Positions 36,955 to 48,634 of a DNA stretch of 64,000 nt are shown one piece after another (position 1 is the stretch's first letter; the number at the start of each line of letters is the position of its first letter). A model generated the notes under the pieces. That model was not told the origin of the DNA. It ran no database searches and saw nothing but the letters and a program-made list of their open reading frames with translations. Both the position numbers and the translations under genes were made by a program. Location: assembly GCF_040807025.1 (NCBI RefSeq), contig NC_090964.1:2728001-2792000 (forward strand). Reading direction: 5' to 3'. This DNA is from Struthio camelus. Its lineage: Eukaryota > Chordata > Aves > Struthioniformes > Struthionidae.

Positions 36955-38108
36955 TCACAGAATGACAGAATGGCCAAGGTTGGAAGGGACTTGTGGAGAT
37001 CAGCTAGTCCAACCCCCCTGCTCAAGCAGGGTCCTCTAGAGCACGCTGCCCAGGATCGCGTCCAGATGGGTTTTGAATAGCTCCAGCGAAGGAGACTCCA
37101 CTGCCTCTCTGGGCAACCTGTCCCAGTGCTCTGTCACCCTCACAGCCAAGAAGCTTTTCCTCAGGTTCAGATGGAACTTGCTGTGGTTCAGTTTGTGCCC
37201 GTTGCCTCTTGTCCTGTCGCTGGGCACCACGGAGAAGAGACTGGCCCCATCCTCTCGACACCCTCCCTTCAGATACTTGTACACATTGATGAGATCGCCT
37301 CTCAATCTTCTCTTCTCCAGGCTGAACAGGCCCAGCTCTCGCAGCCTTTCCTTACAGGAGAGATGCTCCAGTCCCCTCGTCCTCTTTGTAGCCCTCCGCT
37401 GGACTCTCTCCAGTAGTACCATGTCTCTCCTGTACTGGGGAGCCCAGAGTTGGACACCGTACTCCAGGTGGGGCCTCCCCAGGGCTGAGGAGAGGGGCAG
37501 GATCACCTCCCTCCACCTGCTGGCAACACTCTGCCTGATGCACCCCAGGATACCCTTGGCCTTCTTGGCCACAAGGGCACATTGCTGCCTCATGCTGAAC
37601 TTGTTGCCCCCCAGGACTCCCAGGTCCTTCTCTGCAGAGCTGCTTCCCAGCAGGTCAACCCCCAGCCTGTACTGGTGCCTGGGGTTACTCCTCCCCAGGG
37701 GCAGGACCCTGCGCTTGCCTATGTTGAACTTCAGGAGGTTCCTCTCCACCCAGCTCTCCAGCCTCTCCAGGTCCCGCTGAATGGCAGCACAGCCTTCTGG
37801 TGTGTCAGCCACTCCTCCCAGTTTTGTGTCATCAGCAAACTTGCTGGGGGGGTGTACTCTGTCCCTTCCTCCAGGTCATTGATGAATATGTTGAACAAGA
37901 CTGGAGCCAGGACTGACCCCTGGGGGACACCGCTAGCTACAGGCCTCCAACTTGACTCTGCGCCATTCACCACAACCCTTTGAGCTCTGCCATCCAGCCA
38001 GTTCTCAAGCCACCTCACTGTCTGCTCATCTAGCCCGCACTTCCTGAGCTTCCCTAGGAGGATGTGATGGGAGACAGTGTCAAAAGCCTTGCTGAAGTCC
38101 AGGTAGAC
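36955..38108 (-). mobile_element. Young CR1 LINE, 1.15 kb, RT domain with one frameshift
   Basis: The + strand begins AGAATGACAGAATGGCCAAGG, the reversed CR1 3' end. On the - strand the RT part of ORF2 is readable over most of the copy: GVPQGSVL and the FINDL region at about 37870-37960, the catalytic FADD motif at 37839-37828, then GGVADTPEG and the conserved C-terminal part ending [10 protein letters not shown] run of seven G at 37846-37852 (+ strand) shifts the frame just before FADD. With the 5' truncation near 38108, this means the copy is not functional. Few other lesions are present, which fits a recent insertion. It is very similar to 19259-19893. Confidence 0.93.
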
Positions 38109-38275
38109 TTTCCATATTGCCCCACTTTCTCAGGGGAATTATGAGAGCCTCTCCTGTTGCCCTGTCTTGTATATGCTTTCCCCCATTTTGGGTATCTTTC
38201 ATCTTCCCTGTTGAACCTACTTAAAAGCCCTCTAAGTAAGTTAGCAAGCTCAGAGAGCAAAGGACTCACTTAGTG
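38109..38275 (-). mobile_element. Probable 5' remainder of the older reverse CR1
   Basis: A 167-bp piece between the young CR1 and the resumption of the sense CR1. CTTAAAAGCCCTCTAAGTAA followed by GTTAGCAAGCTC resembles the upstream part of reverse-oriented avian CR1 copies. Its position fits the displaced end of the element at 33860-36954. Tentative. Confidence 0.4.
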
Positions 38276-39345
38276 GTCACTTCTAAGGCTGCAGTAGAGT
38301 CAGCCGTGTAGTGCCCTTAAGACTGGTTTTATTCAGCATCTTCACCAGTGATTGTGTGAAATGAATGAATAGTCAAATCTCCAAGTTCTATCTATATTAC
38401 TAAGTTCTTTTGAGTCATAAAAAGCTACACCAAGGACAAGGAACTCCAGAAGGATCTCACAGGATCTGTAGATAAATTTAAGATGTTTCATGTACGAAAA
38501 AGTAATCTAAACCATTTCTACGTGAGGCTGAACTCGGAACAGGCAGTTACAACTCAGGAAAGAAATTCTGGGGACATGGACAGTTCATTGGAATGATTAG
38601 CTCAGTGTACAATGACAGCCAAAAAAAAAAAAAAAAGCCAACAAAATGCTAGCTGTTGTTAGGAAGGGTATTGAAAACAAGAGACGGGCATCATTTTGCT
38701 GCTCTGTAAAATTGGTTGTGCTCACATCTCATGTACTACATGCAGTTCTGGTTTCCGCATCTCAAGAGAAAACGGAGAAAGACAACTGTAGTGCTCTTAA
38801 GGGTTGGAGCAACTGCCTTATGAAGAGAAGCTAAAAAGGCTGGGACTTAGTCTGGGACTTCCTACTTTGTTGAGGGGATGTAATCAAGGTTTACAAAAGT
38901 CTGAAGGCAGTGGATATGCTGAAGGTAGAGCTGCTCACCAAATCCTGTTGTACTAGAACTGAAGAGACTCGGAAACTAGTTGGAGATGAGTTTAAAACAG
39001 ATGAGAAGTTCTTTATGCAGCATGTCGTGAGCTGCTGGAACTGGCTGTCCCAGGAGGCTGTGGGAGCAGCTGATAGCAGCATATTTGGAGAGGGACTGGA
39101 CAAATCCATGGACAACAGGTCCATAAATGGATGCCAGAGAATGAGGCAGAGATGTCCCCTCTGCTGTCCCGTACCCAACGATCCTGGTTGCTGGGGGTGT
39201 ACACGTGGAGTGGATCGTGGCAAGTGGCCAGGCTTACATGCACCCTACAGGTAGCATCTGCTCTTGCTGCTGTGGGAGACAGAGCCCTGGGCTGGATGGC
39301 CCCCCACAGGGTGTTTCTGTGTTCCCGTCTGCCTTTACCAGCAGG
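38276..39345 (+). mobile_element. Old CR1 LINE in sense orientation, downstream half (split element)
   Basis: Continuation of the element at 33040-33859. In order I see TTATTCAGCATCTTCACCAG ('LFNIF'), AAATTTAAGATGTTTCATGT, ACTCAGGAAAGAAATTCTGG, an A-run (38619-38635) followed by GCCAACAAAATGCTAGCTGT, CATGCAGTTCTGGTTTCCG ('YCVQFW'), GAGCTGCTGGAACTGGCTG, CCATAAATGGATGCCAGAG and the terminal GGGCTGGATGGCC. All are CR1 RT-to-3'UTR landmarks. Frames are broken. The 3' end is approximate. Confidence 0.75.
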
Positions 39346-42081
39346 GCTGGATGCTGTGTTAAACAAGTGGTTTAAGAACTGTACTTAATTAGAAGCTATG
39401 GCTGTTTTTGAGCAGCTGAGCATTGAACACCCAACATTTAAACTGTTTTTTTCCCCAGTCAAAAATCTCAAATGTCCAGCACTTTCTTCTTTTTTTTTTT
39501 TTTTTTTGAGCAGGTTACTCTAGCAACTGTTGTTGCTAAGACACAAATAGCTACAGATGTCCTCAGAACTGATTGCACAGTGATAAATGCCCTGGCTGCC
39601 TCTAATGCAAAATAATAAGAGAAATAACTAAATTTGCCATGGTTACAACCTTTTTGATGCGATTGTGGTGTAAGTTGAGTACTGAAGCAGTTTCTCTCTA
39701 GTAGAACTACTGACAGATTAATTTCCTGGTAACCTGTGGTGGTAGCTATGTGGTTTCTCAGTGTGTGTTCACAAATCTCTTACTGAAAATAAAATTTGGA
39801 GCTGCATAATGTAAATAATTCCTTTTTTGTGATCAATGTGATGCAGGTTTGTCATCTTACCGATAGAGGTGGATTAAAATTTGTGGTCTTTTGTGTAGGT
39901 GATCAGGAAATTTACTAGTCTCGTATAATATGTAGGAAATGACTCCTAAAAATTAAAGGCAATATGCTCTATTGTTTGAAAATTTGTTTGGAAAAAGCTC
40001 TTAAGACAAACATAATTTTCTCTCCAAAGCTGCAGCTCTAGAGTTTTGCAGTCCATTTGTTTGTCTGAAATTCAAAAAGTGTATGCAAGCCGCAAGGTAT
40101 CAGGTATTTTCTGGTTTGTATTTGTAGAGAAAAATCTGTTAAGTCACAATGCAGGTTTAATTCTCACGAAAAGAGGAGGAAATTGACTTTTCTACTTTTG
40201 TTAGGCTTATATAAATTACTGTACTTTGTTTTATAAGTAAAAGGTTAATAGCCCTTTCATGATCTTGTGCTACATGAGCTATGTACATGCTAGATCTATC
40301 AGGAAGAAATTGTCACGTTGTTTCTGGGCTCAGTGGGAGTTGTTTTTCTCTGAGGCGAAGTTATTACTTCCACATTTTCCTTTTGTGAAAACAGCTTTTT
40401 CCCCGTTAAAAATTTCCCTGCTATGTTGAGAAATCAAACTTAACAGAATTGCACAAGAGCTGGGAAATCAAGCTATGTGCATGTCGTCATTGTGCAAGCC
40501 AAGTGAGCTGCAGACAGCTGTAATCGTGACAATGCTTCAAAGAATTAAAAGTAACATGGAAATGCCAATTAATGAAATAGGTATTAAAAGTATAAAAGGT
40601 ATTAAAAGGTAACAATAGGTATTAAAAGGTATAATAGGTATTAAAAGCTAAAAGTATATTTGCATACCACATTTAATTTCACTAATTTCTTGGTTTATAA
40701 GTACTGCATGCTTTTATTTTTCATTTTAAGATTCAGAAATTTTATTCAAACTAAGAACCTTCGGTTTTCTTGAAGTTGTTCTTGTGTGCTTGTCACGGCC
40801 CCTTGTACCTTCAAAGACAGGGCAAATAATCTGCCTTTCTCCCTAAACTGTTACAGCGTTTGTGTTCTGATTCTTCCCGGGTTAAGAAAAGGAAAGAGAG
40901 CACAGGGATGGAGCGCAGTAAACAATCCAGCATATGTCGCGGCAAAGATTTATTCTCTGGTATTCTTCACAATATTCTGGAAGCGTATGTGCGTTACGTG
41001 TGTGTATCTGTGTGTGGGTGTGTATGGAGAGCAAGAGGAAAAAACAAAGAATAGCAGAGGATAAATCTTTGCTGTGAGATCTACTGGATTGCTGAAGATA
41101 TGGAATCAGCAGGCTGATGTGTAGCACAGCTTTCATTCATTAGATATATTTAATTTCTTTTTTTTTTTAAATGACTGCTACCTGCTGTTAAGGAAAAAAG
41201 GAAAATATTAAGGAATTATGCTTACAAAGGGGATGGACTGAACAAAACAAAGCTTGAGATATTATATGGTGGTCTTAAAAGATGGATTTTACCTAGAGAC
41301 AATTTTTAAAAATTGCTGTGGAAGGCACGACTCTTGACTGAGGAGCTGACTGCTGATGGTGTTGGAAACAGTATCCCATTTTGCAGTTAAAAAGTTGGAT
41401 CCTTTTACTTCATTTGCTTCAGACAGTAAAGTAATGAACATAATTATTGTATATTTAAAATAAATGAACCAGTCTGCTGAAGGCGGTCAGATACTGAATG
41501 TGCAATCTCAAGATAATATTTATAAATTAACTCTTGAACATCATAAGAAGTAGATCACCATCTGTATTACTTGCAGGTCTACCTGTGAAAGCAAATTACT
41601 CGTATCGAGTGTTTTGTTCCTTAGTGGAGAAGGAAAGCTAAATGGACCCCTCCTCTTCTGCTTTTCCCTGTCTTTCTTTGTATGCCACTGGAGTTGCATG
41701 AGCATACTGGAAACTGCAAATCCTTTTTCTTTTAAGGTATCTTTAAAGTTTTTTGAGCTTTTATTCAGATTTAGCAGATAAACATTTTATAGGCCTAGCC
41801 TTCTATTTACCCACTTAATTTAATAACAATGCAAATAGCATTGTTATGCTGGCACAACTTTCTAAAGTGTTTTTACTATTTGTTTTTGCCTAAAGAAAGG
41901 AAAAATTGAAGCTTAGTACGCAGAATTGCTCAATTCCTGACAGCTGCACAAGGGGGTCATTTTATTATACAGACTAGATTAGGAACCAGGCTGCTGCTGT
42001 TATTTCCTGTAATTTTTAATCAAGCTATTTAAAAACAAAATGGGAGTCTCCAAAACTTCAGAAGAATGCTTGGTCTTGCCA
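39346..42081 (+). other. EYA3: EYA3 intron 1, middle part
   Basis: AT-rich intron. It holds a T-run of about 20 (39488-39508), the 12-bp-core minisatellite at 40579-40648, a TG-rich patch (40990-41025) and a T-run at 41158-41168. No exon or recognisable interspersed repeat seen. Confidence 0.6.
40579..40648. repeat. Short minisatellite with AGGTATTAAAAG core
   Basis: Four copies of AGGTATTAAAAG, spaced by 17-19 bp, with intervening TATA or AACAAT linkers. Local slippage product in AT-rich intron. Confidence 0.85.
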
Positions 42082-42601
42082 AATCACAGAATCGCAGAAT
42101 CACAGAATCGTTTAGGTTGGAAGGGACCTCTGGAGATCAGCTAGTCCAACCTCCCTGCCCCAGCAGGGTCACCTAGAGCATATTGCCCAGGATCACATCC
42201 AGACGGCTTTTGAATAGCTCCAGCGAAGGAGACTCCACTACCTCTCTGGGCAACCTGTCCCAGTGCTCTGTCACCCTCACAGTGAAGAAGTTTTTTCTCA
42301 GGTTCAGATGGAACTTCCTGTGATTCAGTTTGTGCCCGTTGCCTCTTGTCCTGTTGCTGGGCACCACGGAGAAGAGGCTGGCCTCATCCTCTTGACACTC
42401 CCCCTTCAGATACTTGTACACGTTGATGAGATCGCCTCTCAATCTTCTCTTCTCCAGGCTGAACAGGCCCAGCTCTTGCAGTCTTTCTTCATAGGAGAGA
42501 TGCTCCAGCCCTCTAATCATCTTGGTAGCCCTCCGCTGGACTCTCTCCAGGAGTGTCATGTCTCTCTTGTACTGGGGAGCCCAGAACTGGGCACAGATCA
42601 C
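42082..42601 (-). mobile_element. CR1 LINE 3' fragment, intermediate age
   Basis: The + strand opens with three tandem versions of the CR1 3' terminal octamer, reversed (AATCACAGAATCGCAGAATC), then GGTTGGAAGGGACCTCTGGA. The - strand frame is open for 142 codons (42601-42173), reading the RT C terminus: [39 protein letters not shown], ending ILGNML. It differs from the two young copies at about 17 residues over the shared region, so it is older or from a sister subfamily. Truncated at about 42600 and not autonomous. Confidence 0.94.
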
Positions 42602-43960
42602 AGATCACTCCCTGCATTGGAAATAGCTGTTAGCATATTTTGCCTGAAGATTCAGGTTAGTGAACAAGTGGAAGTACAAAAGCAGAAAATCCTGAGTTTC
42701 TTTTTGCATGTGTTTACATGATTCTGCTTCTGCATTCCCCAGAACAGTGACAGGGTACTGGAGCACACTTAGCAAAGTCCTCTTTTGGTATGTGTTTGAT
42801 AGAAGTAATCCTGTGGTTGACCCCGTATGTATAATTTAACCATTTAATAGCACGTTTTTAACTCTCTGAGGGAAGGAGTTTTTATTTTGCCTAAATAATT
42901 TGCCAAGATTTTGTGCCATGATGTTGAAACACCACTGCTGAATATAAATTTTCAGCGGTTAATGTAAAAATAAAGGGAAAAATAATAACGCTAAAGAGTG
43001 GACATATGAAGTCCTTTGAGTTCATTGTGTGAACTCAGACAAATTGGTTGTTGCAGACTATCAACAATTCTCTCTTAAATCTGTGTAATTTTTTCCCCCT
43101 TATCTTCAGACTTTGCAACAGAAGCTTGAGAAGAGTGATTGGACCTAATTTTAAACAACTGCAGCTTTATGTTGCACCTTTTAGAGTACCCACAGAGGCA
43201 TTTCCATGACATACTGTGACTGTTGTGATGGTATATCACTGCACAACAAGAATGGCTTTGAATCATTGCAAACAGGAAAATACAAAATCACTATAACTTA
43301 AGTCACAAACCTCCAGAATAAAAAGCACCTGGTAGCGGTGCAGTGCATAATGTCAATATTGGTCTCTTCTCCCTCTTCACTTTTTGCATTTGAGTGCTTT
43401 TAGCTGAACTTAAAAAGTGAGGGTGAGGTTTACCACATCCTGCTCTTCTGCCTAGTTCTACCAAGTTCTGCTCTTCTCTGAAAGAGGTTGTGTGTCACGT
43501 GGTGAGTGGCACAGGATAAAAGTATATTGCAAGGAAAAATCCTGCCATAATTGGATGATGGTTTAGATCGCTTAGAAGCTCTGGTTGCGCTATTTGTGTG
43601 TGTGTAGCGTAGCAGAATGGGACAAATTACCATGAAGTATCTACTAGAAAACAAAAGGCGCTTAGAGTCTTTTCTGTTGCTTGCTTCTTATATTTCTGGC
43701 TTTTCATGGTAAACTGATGGCCCTCAAGGAAATAAGGAAATTGCAATAGCTGCATAGATCACATTTTTATGCATACTGTAACAAAACATTTTAACTTTCT
43801 GTTTAATAGCTTTAATTTTGTTAAGCTAACTTAAGGTTGTTTTAAGGGGAGCAGTAGCTATTTTAAAATAATATAAGACCATATGCAAACAGCTTTTTTT
43901 TTTTTTTCTAATCAGTATAATTACTGCTTGTTGTATTTATCATGGTATCCTTGATTTCAG

Positions 43961-44049
43961 TTATTCGCAGCTTGAGAGAGGAATCGTTCATCAGCCGAAA
44001 TTTTATATCCAAAGCCAAAGCAGATGGACTTGAAAAGAACAGAATGAAA
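43961..44049 (+). other. Candidate cryptic or alternative exon in EYA3 intron 1
   Basis: Preceded by CCTTGATTTCAG and followed by a moderate donor, ATGAAA|GTAAAT. One frame is open across the whole 89 bp, and also upstream and downstream, as a 44-codon ORF. The peptide is unknown to me. If transcribed it could be a rare 5' UTR exon of EYA3. Signals of this strength occur by chance in 22 kb. Confidence 0.15.
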
Positions 44050-44803
44050 GTAAATAGCAGTCTACCCGGATGCTAAGAGCGGGTAGCTTTAGGGAATTAT
44101 ATCCATAGTGAATAGTTTTAAAGAGTCTGATTGAGTTAGACTCCACATTTTAGGATTTTAAAAACAAGGTTTAGTGCTAGAAACTGTCTATAACTTGCTG
44201 TGGTTTTTAATACAGGAAATACTGTCATAGCGATGTTGTGCAGAACGGAAAAGCAGACAACTGACACATGAGATCCTGTAGTCTATTCTTCTGCTATGGG
44301 GCCTCTTGTTTTGAAATTTGGAATAATGTTTTTCAATAAATTGAGCAAGCAAAATAAAAAGACATGTAAAACATCTGTCCTTCCTGGTAGTTTACGTTGC
44401 TGGTATTTTGAGCAAGTTGGACTTAAACTAGGATGCTTATTCAAAACAAATCTAGATTAAATTTAAAATAATGATGTTATTTTATTCAGATTTTTTGATA
44501 TTACCAAATAAATTATTTCGTAGATGAATAAAATTGCTAATTTAATGAAATCACTTCCTGAGGACAATTCCACAGGAAAATAATGGAAGTCATCCCATAA
44601 AGGGAAAAAGTAGTGTGGTATTTTCCTAGTTTTTAGGAGATTAAAGCTCTAATCTTTCATCTTTTTGAAGCGTTTTTTTCCTTGCAGCAACTCATTCGAT
44701 GGCTTGTTTCACATTTAGTTATGTTTTGTACAGGTTTTTCCCATTCATAAGCCTGGTGGCCCATTGAAGTATTCTGACCGTCAGACAGTTTCCATTTTCT
44801 TCA

Positions 44804-44821
44804 CAAAAAAAAAAAAAAAAA
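44804..44821. repeat. Poly(A) run
   Basis: About 18 A residues on the + strand, then A-rich sequence. No element is recognisable next to it. Confidence 0.85.
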
Positions 44822-47800
44822 GACAGAAAAAAAGACCAAACAGAACCAAAACCCCAGCCACCGCTAAGGCTCTTAACCACTGAATTCTTCTCTTTTAAAG
44901 TTAGCAACCTTTAAGACGCTGTAGTTTTGCATGGGAAGAGGGGGCAGGACTGGAGGCAGCCGCTGTTCTCCCACACGGGATTTGCATTGCTGGATTCATG
45001 GATATAAACAGGGCGATAATTTGGACAGTATATGGACGTGAGGATATCTAAGATGTGATTTTTGTATCTCTTTTGATGTGGTTGCTTGTGGGTTTAGAAT
45101 GTTTTGTAATAGAAGTCATGTGATTAAGCTCTTTGCCTTCATTTGTACCCAAGTTAAAAATGTAATTTTGAGAACTGAGATGTCGCCCGAAAGCTCACTG
45201 TTGTTTCTCTTCAGTTTTTAAAAATCAGCTTTGTTCGAGGAGAGCTGTTTGTTGAGGAGGATAGTATACTGAGGTAGTTCAAGCTCAGCAGCTACAGGGG
45301 GCCGGATTTGCAGTTGGCGCTTTCCTTCCCTTAGAGCCAAGGTGGTGGCTTATGGTACGTGGAAGTGCTCAGGCATGGGAGAAGGCCAGAGGGCAGTGTC
45401 CTGCCGTGGCAGTGTGACATCTGCTCAAGCGTATGTGTGTTGTTGCTGTGGGGTGTGGGGGGGGTGGGATTAGACGTATGGGAGAGCTGCTGTGAGGGAA
45501 ACCAGCACAGCCAGAACAGCTGTGCCCTGAATCCTCCTCACCTGGGCTTCTGTGCCGAAGCTGTCTGCTGCTTCCCTCAGCCCTTTCCCTGCAGCTGGAG
45601 AGCTGCAGCTGAACCTGCTGAGAGGTGTGGGCACACTTCTCCTTTTAACTAGGTTCGGTGGGTGCTCGCTGAGTTAGTGAGAGCTTCCCTGCCCCAGCTG
45701 TTCGTGGAAACAGGGCTAGAGATGTTCCTGTCCTTCCTCATAGGAGCTCATGGCAGCAAGCGACTTTTGTGCCGGGATGCTAGCAAAGTCCTGTAGCTGT
45801 TTTGCAGAGAAATTTGGTGATGGGTTGGATAATAATGGATTGAAAGGCAGGCAAGCCACAGGTATGTTACTGGGGTTTTTTTTGTTCTCTGTTTTACCAA
45901 AGTAAGAAATGAATAAGATAGTAAATGCATTAAACAAACTGTTTGCGTAGCCCTCATGTTACTGTCACTGGGCTGTCACTGAAGAAGGATATCCTGCTCT
46001 CCCCCTTTCTTGTTCCTGCCCATTCACCATTCGGTTGGCTCTCTTAAGCATGGGGCTGTGTGATAATGAAGCTGATGGCAGTTAAAGTAACTTAGCAGAA
46101 ATGTTGGGTTTTGGTGGCTTCCTCCCATCTTAGAACAAGATCAGGTCCCAGATCCAGACTAGTAGTGCTCAGCCACATGCTTTGGCTGATGCAAAGGAAA
46201 GGGTGTCAAGGGAGCAAGAGCGGGTGGCTGGAGGTCAAAGAGGGGCAGGAACTCCTCCATCAGAAGCAGCAGCAGTTTGTTAGCTTCAGTTGTTTGTGAT
46301 GTAGAAAGCAGTATTGTATCCTTGCAAGAAGTCTTCTGCCAAACCTGCTATTTTTGAAGGTACAGAGTATTCCCCAGAAGGAAGTGTGAAGCTTCTAGAG
46401 GTCAAGATTTTTCACTTGCCATCTAGGCGAGAAGTTACTTCTGTTCTACTCTGGTTCATTAAAAAGTCTGAGTTTTGCTTCTGGGTGCTTCAGGATGCCC
46501 TACTCGTTTGCAAAAGAGGGTTTTGATGGCAAGTGGAATTTAACTTATAAACTAACATGGTTGGATGTCAACTCTTGCAGGCTTTCTGTTTTTCTAATTA
46601 GTGACTTCTCACAAACAAAATTAAAGAACTACTTGCAGCTTTAAAATAATACGTGGAATGGGACTTTACTGCTGAACGGAGTTTAGTTTTGGAATTTTCT
46701 AAAGCATTGTCTGAAAAGGTTTAAAATACAGGCGCAAAGGACAAGACTCACTGGGATCAACTTCAGATCCTTCTTCAGACCTTCCTATTCATAGTCTTTG
46801 AATGGCACAGTTTCTCTTCAGGCTTGATATTTCTGGATTCCTATAAAACAAAGTAAAAAGGAAATAAGCTTTTATGTTTAAAATAAAACTATGATTAAAA
46901 CTGGGAGAAAAAACTGGAATGCTGGAGGTTCCTGCTGCGTATACTTTCTTGTGTTTGATGTCCGTAGGTTCATTTCGAAAGAAATTGAGTTACGCAGGAG
47001 GTGGATTGTAAATTCTGTTGATGTACGGTTAAGGTAGTAATGGGAAGTAGCCTTTGATTAGGGGTGATAACCTTGGAAAATACTCAAACCCTGAAGAAAA
47101 TGTTACCCTCATGCATAAGATCATGCTCTTTACAGAACCTCTATCCTCTCTGATAAGAGAAAACAAATCTTTTGCGTTTTCCTGGCTAATAGGAAATTAT
47201 TCCAGCCTCCAAAGCTTTCCTGTGTGTGGAGTTTGGTATTTTACAGCAACTTCTCTGTTTTGGGAGCAGGTTAGCTATAAGGGCTAAGAGTTTAAGTAGG
47301 TCTGGCAGAAGGCAGAGGAGGGGAAGTAGCACTTGTTTTCAGGATACTGTAAGGTCATATTGGTTAACTGGTTTTGCCACTTTTCCTGGGGACAATTTGA
47401 TACTGTGGAAGTGCTCGAATGTTCTAGGTGGGACGTGAAAACAGAAAGGACTAGACAAAACAGGAGCTGAATAAATGATCTTTCACATTTCTGTAGAGGC
47501 TTGCAGCAAAATTTTCATGGCCATGGAGGCAGGAGGAGGTTCTAGCTCAGTATATGTGTCGTTTCTGTATTTACTTTCTTCCAAACCATTAACTATTTTT
47601 CAGCATTTCTTTTAATTGGTGTCATCCACTTATGATTCTGCCTTGTGTGCAATAAGGCATGTCTATGCATGTATAAGAGACAGTTCTGTTGGGATGGGAG
47701 AGGAAATACCTTACTTCTGGTATGACTGAGATGGAGCATGTTTGAAGGGTTGGATTTTGTTTCAATAGTCTGGCCCTGAAAGGAGAGGGCAGGAGAAGAG

Positions 47801-48538
47801 CAGTCAAATGAATAGGACGCATTTTTAATAAATTTTAGTCAGGCAGAGGTGGAAGTCCCAGAGGACACGTCTTTATCTGCTGAGTTACAAAAATTAATAA
47901 GGTTATGAAAGTAATCTTCTGCTAAAACTTCGTTCTTGTGTGATTTTGCTGGGGTCTAGCAGCTCTTTAATATAGTATATATGCTGCTCGGTTATTTACC
48001 TAGATTTTTTTTATTTCAGAAGCAAACGTTCATCACATTTTTCATTCTGAAAGGTACAATTGAAATAATAAGCTAGCTTTGTGGATTTGGCAATGAACTG
48101 TACTGCTTGTAAATACATTTAGGTGTGCAGTCTTGTCCTGATTTCTTTTTTGTTATATAAATGATCTAAATTAAAACAGGTTAGACTGAATCACTCTGTT
48201 TACTGACCTAGTAGACCCGACTTGATCATTTAAAGTATCTTTAAAATCATAGTGCACATGTTTGATTGATACATTAGCTTCTGTAGCTAGTAGGGTACAA
48301 GTAAATGATGTAGAAATGTACCACATGCGTAAAAAAGTCTGTTTATATCTGGAAGCTTAAAGCTAAATCCCTTGTTTATGAAATCTTTCCATATATGAAT
48401 TTTGTCTCTTACTTGACAGAGGGCAACACGAGTTAAGAAAGCTCGTGGGTGGAATATATAACAATTAATGTCCCCCGATAGCCTAAATGATAAGCCTCCC
48501 AAAAAGTACATAAAGCTGTGAACACCTTTTTTTGACAG

Positions 48539-48634
48539 GCTTTGAAGACTGCTGAGGAACACACGCATTCGAATCATTTAAGCATTAAAATAGTAATACC
48601 CATGGAAGAGCCACAAGACTTACCCGAACAACCA
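48539..48634 (+). CDS. EYA3: EYA3 exon with the start codon
   Basis: EYA3 belongs to the Eyes absent family: transcription cofactors for SIX proteins that also carry a C-terminal HAD-type tyrosine-phosphatase domain, active in the nucleus and in the DNA-damage response. This exon follows TTTTTTTGACAG and has 63 bp of 5' UTR with stops in the main frame (TGA at 48543-48545 closes the upstream ORF). The coding part is 48602-48634: ATG then EEPQDLPEQP, 11 codons in phase 0, ending at CCA|GTAAGT. It matches the human start, MEEEQDLPEQP, with one change. The ATG at 48602 is chosen on that match; its context (CCCATGG) is moderate. Confidence 0.94.

Larger units (their letters stand above)
42602..48538 (+). 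other. EYA3: EYA3 intron 1, 3' part
   Basis: AT-rich intron with A/T runs (43893-43907, 44804-44821). A GC-richer patch at 45290-45660 carries a 97-codon frame without recognisable product. A splice-site-bounded candidate exon lies at 43961-44049. It ends in the acceptor TTTGACAG at 48538. Confidence 0.6.
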
